Shown: in pieces, positions 1-6,238 of the stretch
Position numbering within the stretch: position 1 is the stretch's first letter
Layout of the letters: every line of letters starts with the position of its first letter
Assembly: GCA_038231495.1 (NCBI GenBank)
Contig: JBBRLG010000255.1
Span: 1-10,244 of the forward strand
DNA length: 10,244 bases
DNA from: JBBRLG01 sp038231495
Lineage (GTDB): Bacteria; Planctomycetota; Planctomycetia; Gemmatales; Gemmataceae
Direction: 5' to 3'
Made by a program: the position numbers and the translations under genes
The notes under the pieces: generated by a model
What the model saw: the letters and a program-made list of their open reading frames with translations, nothing else
Told to the model about the DNA's origin: nothing
The model's database searches: none

Positions 1-21
1 CACCCGACACCCGATCTTGAT

Positions 22-1179
22 TTACTCGTTGCCGTCATGCACGACCGGATCGAGTTGCTTGGTGTTGCGTTCGACGGCGAGGACGATGGTGCGTTCCTCG
101 ATGCCGTCGGGCGAGGTGGCGACGGCCGGGATGATTTGGCGGCTGTCAGGCAGGCTGAAACGCATCGTGAAGGTGCCGTCGGGCCGCAGCCTGACGGGTT
201 CGCCTTGCAACGTCACCCGCGCGTGCGGCTCCGTCGCGCCGTAGACGATTAGCTCCGCGTCGAGTTGGAACCAGAACTTGCGGGTCTTGCCGCCGGCCAT
301 CAGGCCGCCGGACCCGAAGCTCGTCACCGCCGGCGAGCCGAGTGGGCGGCGCAGGCGCTCTTCAAAGAGTTGCTTGAGTTCGAGACTGCTGGTGCCGGCC
401 GGGTCGAAACCGCCGGACATGGCGTAGATGCGCTCGGCCTTCTTGGCGTCGATATCGACCCAGTTGGAATCGATCGCGTCGCTGAGTCCGGCCCGCGGCG
501 TGGTGACGACGTTGGAGCGGGCCAGGACGTAAAAACGGCCGCTGCGGGAGACGTAGCCGATGTCCACGCGGTAGGAGCGCGGCGGGTTGCTGACGTCGAT
601 GTACCAGTTGTTGCAACCGCCGTGGATGTCGATGTCGCGCAGGATGGCTTCGGTGCCGCTGGTGGTTTCGTGACTGCTCACGTCGAGCAAGCGGAGGATC
701 GGCTTGGCAGTGTGCCATTCCTGGCTCAAGGCGGCCTCGGCCCGCTGGATGGCGTGGCGCGTCAACTCCCAGTAGCAGTGCAGCCAGTAAGGGTCGCGGA
801 CCATGACGACGATGCGGTCCTTGCCGTAGCCGGCGGGCAGCGCTTTGGGTGCCTTGACGGACAGGTCCTTGGTGGGGATACCGACGTCGTACTTGCTGCT
901 GCCGACCAGTTCCTCGGCGGCATTGCCGGCGGTATTGCGGGCGGCGGCGGTCTGTACGGGCGGGCGGCGGCGCTTCAACATTTCCTTGACCTTGGCCGCG
1001 CGGCCGACGGGCGGTCGGACGGCGGGGCGGGCCGGCGGTTGGCTCGCCTGGTTGGCGCGGAGGACTTCGAGGGCCGACACCAACTCTTCCTTGCGCATGC
1101 CGTGCCAGCCGTGGACGCCCTTTTTGCGGGCCATCTCGGCAAGGGTCTTGCGGGTGCAGACATTGAGATTACGAGTCAT
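22..1179 (-). CDS. DUF4912 domain protein with Rho-N/SAP-like N-terminus
   Basis: I read this as a 385-residue DUF4912 protein; the family has no firmly established biochemical function. Residues 1-44 (CTRKTLAEMARKK, then GWHGMRKEELVSAL) look like a Rho termination factor N-terminal/SAP-like helical module, which usually touches nucleic acid. A basic Pro/Arg/Ala-rich linker follows (about 45-90). The DUF4912 core starts near residue 95 and shows its hallmark DRIVVMVRDPYWLHCYWELT at 121-140. The C-terminal 80 residues look like a beta-rich sandwich (KFWFQLDAELIVYGATEP). There is no signal peptide, so a cytoplasmic location is inferred. I chose the ATG at 1179 because GGAG lies 9 bases upstream and the Rho-N module starts there; an in-frame start at 1236 would add 19 unconvincing residues. 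A strong promoter sits far upstream, giving a leader of about 290 bases. Family assignment is confident; a regulatory or nucleic-acid role is inference. Confidence 0.88.
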   Translation of the reverse strand: MTRNLNVCTRKTLAEMARKKGVHGWHGMRKEELVSALEVLRANQASQPPARPAVRPPVGRAAKVKEMLKRRRPPVQTAAARNTAGNAAEELVGSSKYDVGIPTKDLSVKAPKALPAGYGKDRIVVMVRDPYWLHCYWELTRHAIQRAEAALSQEWHTAKPILRLLDVSSHETTSGTEAILRDIDIHGGCNNWYIDVSNPPRSYRVDIGYVSRSGRFYVLARSNVVTTPRAGLSDAIDSNWVDIDAKKAERIYAMSGGFDPAGTSSLELKQLFEERLRRPLGSPAVTSFGSGGLMAGGKTRKFWFQLDAELIVYGATEPHARVTLQGEPVRLRPDGTFTMRFSLPDSRQIIPAVATSPDGIEERTIVLAVERNTKQLDPVVHDGNE

Positions 1180-1341
1180 GCGAAACAACTCCAGCGCGGC
1201 GGCGGCCGGCGCTCGCAAGGGTTCCACGGGAGCCATCCCTGGGGGATAACGCGGAACTCCCGGAGGTCCATTCCTGGGAGAAGTTTCGGTCCGACAAAAC
1301 GTGGCCGGAGCAGCGGCACGTCGCAGGCAGGAGGGCGGCGA

Positions 1342-1391
1342 TAAAAAAAGGCATCACCCCGCGCAAGGCCAAAGAAGGGCTGGGAATGCCT
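1342..1391 (-). terminator. Intrinsic-terminator-like hairpin with seven-T tract
   Basis: On the minus strand AGGCAT (1391-1386) pairs perfectly with ATGCCT (1354-1349). An inner CCC/GGG helix extends it, and a run of seven T follows (1349-1343). It lies between the nucleoside hydrolase stop and the DUF4912 start, about 85 bases after the predicted transcription start. It could end the upstream operon or act as an attenuator. The inner loop is large (about 21 bases), so strength is moderate. Confidence 0.4.
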
Positions 1392-1473
1392 GGCAAACAG
1401 CAGGTTGCGAGGACGACGGTTCAAGAACAACGGAGTGGATTCGCAGCCGTGCGGAGGCACCTCGCGGCTGAAC
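1343..1473 (-). ncRNA. Candidate structured leader RNA or small RNA upstream of the DUF4912 gene
   Basis: Seen: a near-consensus promoter predicts a start near 1473, and a hairpin with a T-run ends near 1343, so a transcript of about 131 bases is possible. Its 5' end can form CAGCCG/CGGCTG (1470-1465 with 1449-1444). An alternative pairing GCGAGG/CCTCGC (1465-1460 with 1412-1407) excludes that hairpin. CCTG/CAGG (1404-1401 with 1392-1389) overlaps and would compete with the 5' strand of the terminator stem. Inferred: either a cis-acting attenuator or riboswitch-like leader for the DUF4912 gene, or a stand-alone small RNA. It does not match the tmRNA, SRP RNA, RNase P or 6S features that I can recognise. 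The competing helices are short, and GC-rich DNA produces such pairings by chance. Confidence 0.35.
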
Positions 1474-1479
1474 GCCGTC

Positions 1480-1508
1480 ATATTAAAGCATCCGTTAGCG
1501 GTTGTCAA
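1480..1508 (-). promoter_or_regulatory. Near-consensus sigma-70-type promoter
   Basis: Minus-strand TTGACA (1508-1503) and TAATAT (1485-1480) are separated by exactly 17 bases, matching the housekeeping consensus at 11 of 12 positions. The sequence just upstream (AATAATAG) is AT-rich. It starts 37 bases after the nucleoside hydrolase stop codon and points at the DUF4912 gene. This is unusually good for such a GC-rich region. The predicted transcription start is near 1473. Confidence 0.65.
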
Positions 1509-1545
1509 CTATTATTTCTGTGAATTCCGAGCCAAAATCCGTTCA

Positions 1546-2466
1546 TTAGCCGCACATCGTCCGCAAGATGTATTGCCGGACCGACGGCACCTCCACGTCC
1601 GTGACCACCTCGACATTGGGCTTGCGCGTACACGACCAGCGCACGTCGAACACGCTCGTGCCGCGCGTCAGATCGCCGCGCGTCTCCACGTCCACCACGA
1701 CACGCTTGGTGTGGATCGCGTCGGGCAGCAGGATCGCCACCAGGCCGAGCACGTCTTGCAAATACAGGCCTTCGATGCCGTAGAGGCGTTCCGTCGCGTG
1801 AATGCCGTGCGGCACGATCTGCCGGAGGAAACGCGCGGTCGGCGAGTCGGAGGCGGGCATCTGCAACAGGTCGCGCGGCGAGAACACCAGCGACCGCGTC
1901 ACGTCCAACGGCAACAACGTCACCGAAGCACCGCAATGCAACACCTGTTGTGCCGCCGCCGGGTCGCAGTAGAAATGGAACTCCGCGGCCGCGCTCACGT
2001 CGCCCGGTTCGCGCCAGACGCCGCCCAAAATGATGATGCGTTCCACGAGCGCCGCCAGTTCCGGGTCGCGGTCCAGGGCACGGGCCAGTACGGTTGCCGG
2101 CCCCATGAGGAGAATGGTTACCTCATTGGGGTGTTGCCGAACCAGGTCCGTGATGAGCTTGTCGGACGGGTGGGGGTGGTGCAGCTGGGCACAGGGAAAG
2201 TCCACGCCGCCGAGGCCGCCGGGGCCGTGCAACGCCAACTGGTCCGTGTCGTACGCGACCGGCAGGGCCGCGCCGAGCCGCGGCCAGCGGGGCGGGTCGG
2301 TTTGCTCCACCAGGATGTGAACGTTGCGCGTCGCCTGCGCGGCCGAGACGTTGCCGGCGGTCGCCGCCAGCGCCAGCACCTCCACGTCGGAATCGGCCAG
2401 CGCCAGGGCGGCCGCGAACGCGCCGTCGATCCCCAGGTCGGTGACCAGAATTACCTTGCGTGCCAT
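1546..2466 (-). CDS. Nucleoside hydrolase-like protein with altered active site
   Basis: The 306-residue product has the inosine/uridine-preferring nucleoside hydrolase fold; active members cleave ribonucleosides to base and ribose using a calcium bound by aspartates. Recognisable blocks are VTDLGIDGAFA (8-18), AATAGNVSAAQATRN (34-48), MGPATVLARAL (121-131), the GGVWREPGD...AAEFHFYCDPAAA block (148-172) and TRGTSVFDVRW (267-277). Key positions differ from the textbook DxDxGxDD: residue 8 is Val and residue 15 is Gly, while Asp10 and Asp14 remain. The usual GN and AEFN ribose contacts read GD and AEFH, and the usual His before the late metal Asp is Gln237 (Asp238 kept). Activity or substrate is therefore uncertain. 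The ATG at 2466 has AGGA 10 bases upstream; a GTG at 2487 would add seven residues. It lies 48 bases after trpD and is probably co-transcribed with it. Confidence 0.85.
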   Translation of the reverse strand: MARKVILVTDLGIDGAFAAALALADSDVEVLALAATAGNVSAAQATRNVHILVEQTDPPRWPRLGAALPVAYDTDQLALHGPGGLGGVDFPCAQLHHPHPSDKLITDLVRQHPNEVTILLMGPATVLARALDRDPELAALVERIIILGGVWREPGDVSAAAEFHFYCDPAAAQQVLHCGASVTLLPLDVTRSLVFSPRDLLQMPASDSPTARFLRQIVPHGIHATERLYGIEGLYLQDVLGLVAILLPDAIHTKRVVVDVETRGDLTRGTSVFDVRWSCTRKPNVEVVTDVEVPSVRQYILRTMCG

Positions 2467-2514
2467 GACGGTTAATTCCTGTTGCACGAACTCGGAGACG
2501 GGTTCAAACGAAGG

Positions 2515-3555
2515 TCACTCCACCCGCGAACAGGCGACGAGGTCGGCCAGCACCTGGGCCGCGCGGCCCGAAAGGACCGCCTCGCGTGCCAGCGCCACGC
2601 CCTCGACAAGACCGCCGGTCCGCCCGGCGACCAGGAGCGCCGCGGCGGCGTTCGCCAGGACGACGTGCAGCGCCGGCCCCTCCGTCCCGGACAATACGGA
2701 GCGGATAACGTCCGCACTCTCCTGCGGGTCGCGGGCGCGCAGGTCGTTGGCCGAACAGCCCGGCAGGCCGAAGTCCGCCGGCGTCCATTCAAAGGCGCTG
2801 ACTTCGCCGTCGCACACCTCGCGCACCAGCGTCGGGCCGGACAGGCTTACCTCGTCCAAACCGTCGCGGCCGCAGACCAGGAAGGCGTGACCCTTTTGCA
2901 GCCGCGCCAGCGCCCCCGCCATGCGGTCGAGCCAGTCCACCCTGCCGACGCCGAGCAAATGGAAGGACGCGCGGGCCGGGTTGGCCAGGGGACCGAGGCA
3001 GTTGAACAGGGTGCGAAAGCCGAGCCGCGAGCGCACCGGGCCGACGTGCCGTAAGGCCGGGTGAAAGTGCGGGGCCAGGCAAAAGGCCATGCCCGTCTTT
3101 TCGAGGGAGAGTCGGGCGCGCCGCGGGTTGTCGTGGAGCTGCAAGCCCAGCACCGCCAGCACGTCGGCGCTGCCGGTCCGGCTCGTCACGGCGCGGTTGC
3201 CGTGCTTGACCACCGGCACGCCCGCCGCCGCGACCACAAGCGCCGTCGCCGTGCTGATGTTGAACGTGCCGCCGCCGTCGCCGCCGGTGCCGCAGGTGTC
3301 CAGCACGTCGGTGCGCCCCAAGTCCAACGGCACCATGTGTTCGCGCACCACGGCCGCGGCCGCCGCCAGTTCCTCGACCGTCTCGCCCTTCATGCTGAGC
3401 GCTACCAGGAGTGCCGTCGTCTCCACGTCGCCGCACGCGCCGCTGAGCAGACCGTGCATGACCTCGCACATCTGTACGCCGGTCAGGTCACGGCGTTCGA
3501 GCAGCGCGGCCAGTGCCGGGGCAAACCACGCGGGCGGCGGAACCTGCACAGGCAT
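2515..3555 (-). CDS. trpD: Anthranilate phosphoribosyltransferase
   Basis: This enzyme joins anthranilate to phosphoribosyl pyrophosphate, the second step of the tryptophan branch, in the cytoplasm. The 346-residue length matches the family (about 340). The PRPP-binding glycine-rich loop DTCGTGGDGGGTFNIS lies at 86-101 and the signature KHGNRAVTSRTGSADVL at 117-133; both are intact. The N-terminal helical domain (LLERRDLTGVQMCEVMHGLLSG) is typical. The ATG at 3555 is preferred because GGAG lies 10 bases upstream; a GTG at 3576 would add seven residues. No other trp gene is visible nearby, so trpD stands outside a full trp operon here. The nucleoside hydrolase-like gene follows 48 bases later on the same strand, and lexA is divergent. 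No TRAP or attenuator-type leader peptide was seen. Confidence 0.96.
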   Translation of the reverse strand: MPVQVPPPAWFAPALAALLERRDLTGVQMCEVMHGLLSGACGDVETTALLVALSMKGETVEELAAAAAVVREHMVPLDLGRTDVLDTCGTGGDGGGTFNISTATALVVAAAGVPVVKHGNRAVTSRTGSADVLAVLGLQLHDNPRRARLSLEKTGMAFCLAPHFHPALRHVGPVRSRLGFRTLFNCLGPLANPARASFHLLGVGRVDWLDRMAGALARLQKGHAFLVCGRDGLDEVSLSGPTLVREVCDGEVSAFEWTPADFGLPGCSANDLRARDPQESADVIRSVLSGTEGPALHVVLANAAAALLVAGRTGGLVEGVALAREAVLSGRAAQVLADLVACSRVE

Positions 3556-3608
3556 GGGACATCGACTCCAAAGCACGGCCGCAAAGCCGTTAGCATCGCT
3601 ACGACTTG

Positions 3609-3637
3609 ACCATACCCGAATTGCGGCGATTTACCAA
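3609..3637 (-). promoter_or_regulatory. Candidate trpD promoter
   Basis: On the minus strand TTGGTA (3637-3632) and TATGGT (3614-3609) are spaced by 17 bases, each matching four of six consensus positions. The start would fall near 3602, leaving a leader of about 47 bases before the trpD ATG. It lies in the divergent spacer shared with lexA. Confidence 0.4.
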
Positions 3638-3646
3638 AAATTTCTC

Positions 3647-3675
3647 TTTATTTGTGTACAGGCGTCTAATATACT
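3647..3675 (+). promoter_or_regulatory. Candidate lexA promoter with repeat elements
   Basis: TATACT at 3670-3675 is a good -10 box; 17 bases upstream is the weak -35 TTTATT (3647-3652). The -10 region overlaps a direct repeat CTAA-TATA-CTAA (3666-3677), and TGTACA (3655-3660), a self-complementary hexamer, lies in the spacer. Either could be part of a LexA operator, since lexA genes are normally self-repressed, but I do not recognise a defined LexA box here. The predicted leader is about 165 bases. Confidence 0.4.
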
Positions 3676-3685
3676 AAGGTTCATA

Positions 3686-3809
3686 TGCGATAGGAGATCG
3701 CACCAGGGGCAGAGGCGGCTGGCGGGCAGCTACGAACGCAAGCCAGTCCTCGCAGGCGAGGAGCAGCGGGCAACAGGCGAAACACAGCGGACGGGGAAGC
3801 GCGCTTCCC
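3686..3809 (+). promoter_or_regulatory. lexA 5' leader with three dyads
   Basis: The leader carries three perfect dyads. TGCGAT-AGGAG-ATCGCA lies at 3686-3702, with a five-base loop that is itself Shine-Dalgarno-like. TCCTCG-CAGG-CGAGGA lies at 3747-3762. The 16-bp palindrome GGGAAGCGCGCTTCCC lies at 3794-3809, ending 39 bases before the ATG. The first could be an operator just downstream of the transcription start; all three could be RNA hairpins. None is followed by a T-run, so they do not look like terminators. Confidence 0.35.
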
Positions 3810-3848
3810 GCCGTTGTTTACCGAGTGTCTTGGGTACAGGAGATGGTC

Positions 3849-4454
3849 ATGACGGACTTTAGCCAATTAACGGACCGCCAAAGGGAAATTTACGAATTCA
3901 TCCGCGACAAGATCGAGTCGCGCGGCTACGGCCCGACGGTGCGCGAGATCGGCCTCGCGTTCGGGATCAAATCGCCCAACGGCGTCATGTGCCACCTCAA
4001 GGCGCTGGAGAAAAAGAAGCTGATCATTCGCGAAGGCTTCTCGGCGCGGGCGATCCAGCTCGTCAACCACAAGCGGCCCGGTGCAGAACTGCCGATGCTC
4101 GGCCTCGTGGCCGCCGGCACGCCGTTGGCTTCGACGCCGCAGGAAGAGAACCTGAACTTCGGCGAACTGTTCGCCGGCGACAACCATTTCGCGCTGAAGG
4201 TGTGCGGCCAGTCGATGATCGAAGACCACATCGACGACGGCGATTACGTCGTGATCCGCAAGCAGGAGACCGCGAACAACGGCGAGCGCGTGGTCGCGAT
4301 GATTGACAACGAGGTCACGTTGAAAAAGTTCAACCGCGACAACGGCCAGATTCGCCTGGAGCCGGCCAACGGCGCGATGAAGCCGATCGTGGTCGATCCC
4401 AGTTCGGACGCCCGCATTCTCGGCGTCCTCGTCGGTGTCCTGCGGAAATGCTGA
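3849..4454 (+). CDS. lexA: LexA repressor (SOS regulator, S24 autopeptidase)
   Basis: LexA represses DNA-damage genes and cleaves itself when stimulated by RecA filaments. The 201-residue product has an N-terminal winged helix (QLTDRQREIYEFI at 6-18, recognition region REIGLAFGIKSPNGVMCHL at 32-50). The C-terminal S24 domain shows the Ala89-Gly90 cleavage site in LVAAGTPL, catalytic Ser122 in GQSM and Lys159 in EVTLKKF, so self-cleavage should be possible. The ATG at 3849 has AGGAG (3838-3842) six bases upstream. An ATG at 3843 abuts that motif and a GTG at 3825 lacks support. It is a single gene on its strand, divergent from trpD and convergent with the YkgJ-family gene; autoregulation through the upstream region is expected from family knowledge. 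The SPNGVMCHLKALEKK recognition segment resembles planctomycete LexA as I remember it, so its operator probably differs from the E. coli box. Confidence 0.97.
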   Translation: MTDFSQLTDRQREIYEFIRDKIESRGYGPTVREIGLAFGIKSPNGVMCHLKALEKKKLIIREGFSARAIQLVNHKRPGAELPMLGLVAAGTPLASTPQEENLNFGELFAGDNHFALKVCGQSMIEDHIDDGDYVVIRKQETANNGERVVAMIDNEVTLKKFNRDNGQIRLEPANGAMKPIVVDPSSDARILGVLVGVLRKC

Positions 4455-4462
4455 AAAGGCGA

Positions 4463-4570
4463 TTAACCACGGAAGACACGGAAGACACGGAAAAAAGACA
4501 GAAGAAGAGGCAAATTGCATTCTGTCTTTTTTCCGTGTCTTCCGTGTCTTCCGTGTCTTCCGTGGTTTAA
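4463..4570. repeat. Large inverted repeat made of 9-bp tandem units; probable bidirectional terminator
   Basis: Bases 4468-4503 are perfectly complementary to 4520-4555, a 36-bp stem with a 16-base loop (4504-4519). Each arm is built of a 9-base unit (CGGAAGACA, or its complement TGTCTTCCG) and an A6/T6 tract beside the loop. The left arm has about two units, and the right arm one extra unit (around 4556-4564), after which TTAACC/GGTTTAA pair again. It fills the gap between lexA and the YkgJ-family gene, starting 9 bases after the lexA stop and ending at the other gene's stop. This arrangement suits a bidirectional transcription stop. The sequence resembles a dispersed intergenic repeat that I recall from planctomycete genomes; copy number cannot be judged here. 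Confidence 0.85.
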
Positions 4571-5842
4571 TCAGCGGCTGTACCAGGCGAGGAGCCGGCT
4601 CAGTTCACCGCTGCGCGCCAGGATGCGGAAGCTCAGGCGCTGCCGGGCTGTCCGCAACACCCGGTTGAAGCCGAAGTGGTCGTCCACAATACTCAGTGCC
4701 TTCAGGAACGCCGACGCGCGCGCGCCTTCGGTGAACAGCCGGGACACCCACGCGATCACCGGGAACGTCAAGGCCAGCGATTCCAGCCCCTCCCAGAACG
4801 GTAAGCCGAACGACGCCGGGCCACAAAACTGTAGCGCCCCCACTTTCAGCGTGTAGTACCGCTCCAAAATCGCCTCGACTTCCATCGGCCACGGCCCGCG
4901 CGGCTTTTCCACCTCGGCGAAGGTCGTTTCCGGCAGCCATTTGTGCATGCGCGGCACCGCCCCCTCGCCGCGCGCGAAGCGCAGCGCCGCCCACAGCAAC
5001 GCGACCCGGCCCTGCCCGGCCAGGCCGCGGTTCGGGCCGTGGTCTTTGCGCGTGTAGAGGGCGACGGCCTGCCGGAACAATAGGCGCCCCATCCAGCCCG
5101 GTTGCCGTAACGTCATGAGGTTCGGCGGCGTCTCGGCCTCGACCTTTTGGCGGATGATCTTGAGCATTTCGTCGAGTTGTGGGCCGGTCAACTGGTCGAG
5201 CCGGGCCTGCCGTACCTCGGCCGCCAGCGCCAGGCATTTGCGCCAGCGCCGCTCCATCGGGTCGCGGCGGTTCCGCAACAGGTCGAGCAGTTCGTCGCGG
5301 ATGCGCAGCACCTCCGGCCAGGCGACGCGCTGCCCGCCCTGCAACCACGGCGGCGGCACGAGCGCGCCGTCGGGTTGCGGCGTCAGTCCCTCGCGCTCGG
5401 CCAGGCGCACGGCAAACGCGCGCAGCTCCTCGTCGTGTGCGGGAAGGGGCCGGCCTTTGTTTTCCGCCGCGGAAGGACAGGCGAAGCGCATGCCGACGGT
5501 CCAGTGGTCGCCCGTCGGCACCAGCACGAACGGAAACAAGCGACACGGCAGCGGCTTGGTCTCGTAGCCGAACTTCTCGTGGATGCGGCACCGGCCCTGG
5601 TCGTTGAGGAAAACGCAACTGCCGTCGGGCTGGTGGTTCAGCTGGTAGCGCCGCGCCCAGAGCGGTCCGACGCGCTTGACCGGTTGCAGGCCGCCGAGGT
5701 CCTTGGCGCGGTCCCAGCCTTGGGCCTCGATGCGCAGCTTCTCCTTGACGGAGATGGTGACCTGATACTCCTTGCAACAGGTGCCGCAGACGTGGCAGTC
5801 CCAGTTTTGGACGACCGGCAGGTGCTGAATCGGAAAAGCCAT
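4571..5842 (-). CDS. YkgJ-family cysteine cluster protein
   Basis: The 423-residue product belongs to the YkgJ/CxxCxxCC family, annotated as putative zinc- or iron-chelating proteins without a proven reaction. The N-terminal signature DCHVCGTCC places cysteines at 16, 19, 22 and 23. Further cysteines at 76 (DGSCVFL), 85 (GRCRIHE), 100 (PLPCRLFPF) and 122 (FACPS) complete the usual metal-binding set. The second half (about 150-423) is helical, Trp/Arg-rich and unrecognised, making this longer than a minimal YkgJ domain. The ATG at 5842 is the natural start because the cysteine domain begins immediately; upstream reading frame to 6205 is antisense to another gene and is not counted. No good Shine-Dalgarno motif is visible (GGG 6-8 bases upstream). 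Its stop codon abuts the large inverted repeat. No transmembrane segment is evident. Confidence 0.9.
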   Translation of the reverse strand: MAFPIQHLPVVQNWDCHVCGTCCKEYQVTISVKEKLRIEAQGWDRAKDLGGLQPVKRVGPLWARRYQLNHQPDGSCVFLNDQGRCRIHEKFGYETKPLPCRLFPFVLVPTGDHWTVGMRFACPSAAENKGRPLPAHDEELRAFAVRLAEREGLTPQPDGALVPPPWLQGGQRVAWPEVLRIRDELLDLLRNRRDPMERRWRKCLALAAEVRQARLDQLTGPQLDEMLKIIRQKVEAETPPNLMTLRQPGWMGRLLFRQAVALYTRKDHGPNRGLAGQGRVALLWAALRFARGEGAVPRMHKWLPETTFAEVEKPRGPWPMEVEAILERYYTLKVGALQFCGPASFGLPFWEGLESLALTFPVIAWVSRLFTEGARASAFLKALSIVDDHFGFNRVLRTARQRLSFRILARSGELSRLLAWYSR

Positions 5843-5947
5843 GAGTAGCCCGACGCCAGGGTGCGAGGAATGGCAAGTTGTTCTCCTGCTATTGTACCGA
5901 CCGCGCGGACGACCGGTGTGCTTCCCAAAATAATGGAGGGTCACGAC

Positions 5948-5977
5948 TTGCAAAAGCAAACGCTCGAACTGTAATCT
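5948..5977 (+). promoter_or_regulatory. Weak candidate promoter for the small gene at 6029
   Basis: TTGCAA (5948-5953) and TAATCT (5972-5977) are 18 bases apart in the 186-base divergent spacer between the YkgJ-family gene and the small gene. The -35 box is decent and the -10 box poor. No convincing promoter for the YkgJ-family gene was found on the other strand; a TACAAT there (minus, near 5892-5897) lacks a -35 partner. Confidence 0.25.
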
Positions 5978-6028
5978 AATTGTCAGGACGGGCGATTCAG
6001 GATCATGCGGTCCGGGGATTCTTACGCC

Positions 6029-6238
6029 ATGAACACTCGCCAACCTCGTTTTAGCATCGAAGACCATGCCCGCCGCGGCAAGGCCATTTACGAGCACAGC
6101 GTCCGTCCCGTCGTCGAGCCGGGCAATTATGGCCAAGTTGTCGCCCTTGACATTGAAACGGAAGCATTTGAAGTGGCCGCCGACACGCTGACTGCCGCGG
6201 ATCATTTGTTAGCCCGGTGCCCGGAAGCCCAAATCTAG
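6029..6238 (+). CDS. Small conserved protein, C-terminally truncated by an in-frame TAG
   Basis: The reading frame encodes 69 residues beginning MNTRQPRFSIEDHARRGKAI and ending ARCPEAQI. The pattern (RGKAIYEHSVRPVVE, VVALDIETEAFEV, TLTAADHLLARCPEAQI) matches, from memory, a family of small uncharacterised bacterial proteins of about 80-100 residues that normally continue AQIW-[FL]VR[IV]G-H...RFG. Here the codon after AQI is TAG where TGG (Trp) would be expected, and the same frame goes on with FVRIGHAGVHHFG. The simplest reading is a single-base nonsense mutation. The ATG at 6029 has GGGGA about 10 bases upstream and fits the family start; an ATG at 6005 would add eight residues. Function unknown. 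Some relatives sit next to aspartyl-protease-like or toxin-antitoxin-like partners, but none is seen here. Confidence 0.6.
   Translation: MNTRQPRFSIEDHARRGKAIYEHSVRPVVEPGNYGQVVALDIETEAFEVAADTLTAADHLLARCPEAQI

Noticed and set aside
265..1344. 359-codon plus-strand open frame opposite the DUF4912 gene
   Set aside because: It is an antisense shadow. Composition is Gly/Ala/Asp/Val-rich with no motif, while the opposite strand encodes recognisable DUF4912 motifs.
1176..1508. Minus-strand open frame of 110 codons in the DUF4912 leader as a possible small protein
   Set aside because: Its start lies within the -35 region of the promoter, so it could not be translated from that transcript, and it shows no motif or ribosome site.
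1405..2475. 356-codon plus-strand open frame opposite the nucleoside hydrolase gene
   Set aside because: It has His/Arg/Gln-rich low-complexity composition, no recognisable domain, and fully overlaps a supported gene.
3794..3809. Terminator at the lexA leader palindrome
   Set aside because: The 16-bp palindrome is not followed by a T-run on either strand and no gene ends just upstream of it.
4463..4570. CRISPR array or encoded repeat peptide (frames reading HGRHG or RVFRVF)
   Set aside because: The repeat unit is only 9 bases with no spacers, and it forms one hairpin. The peptides are translations of the repeat, as commonly mis-called from such elements.
5843..6205. N-terminal extension of the YkgJ-family gene by 121 codons
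   Set aside because: It is antisense to the small conserved gene and its spacer. The cysteine domain begins directly after the ATG at 5842, as in the family.
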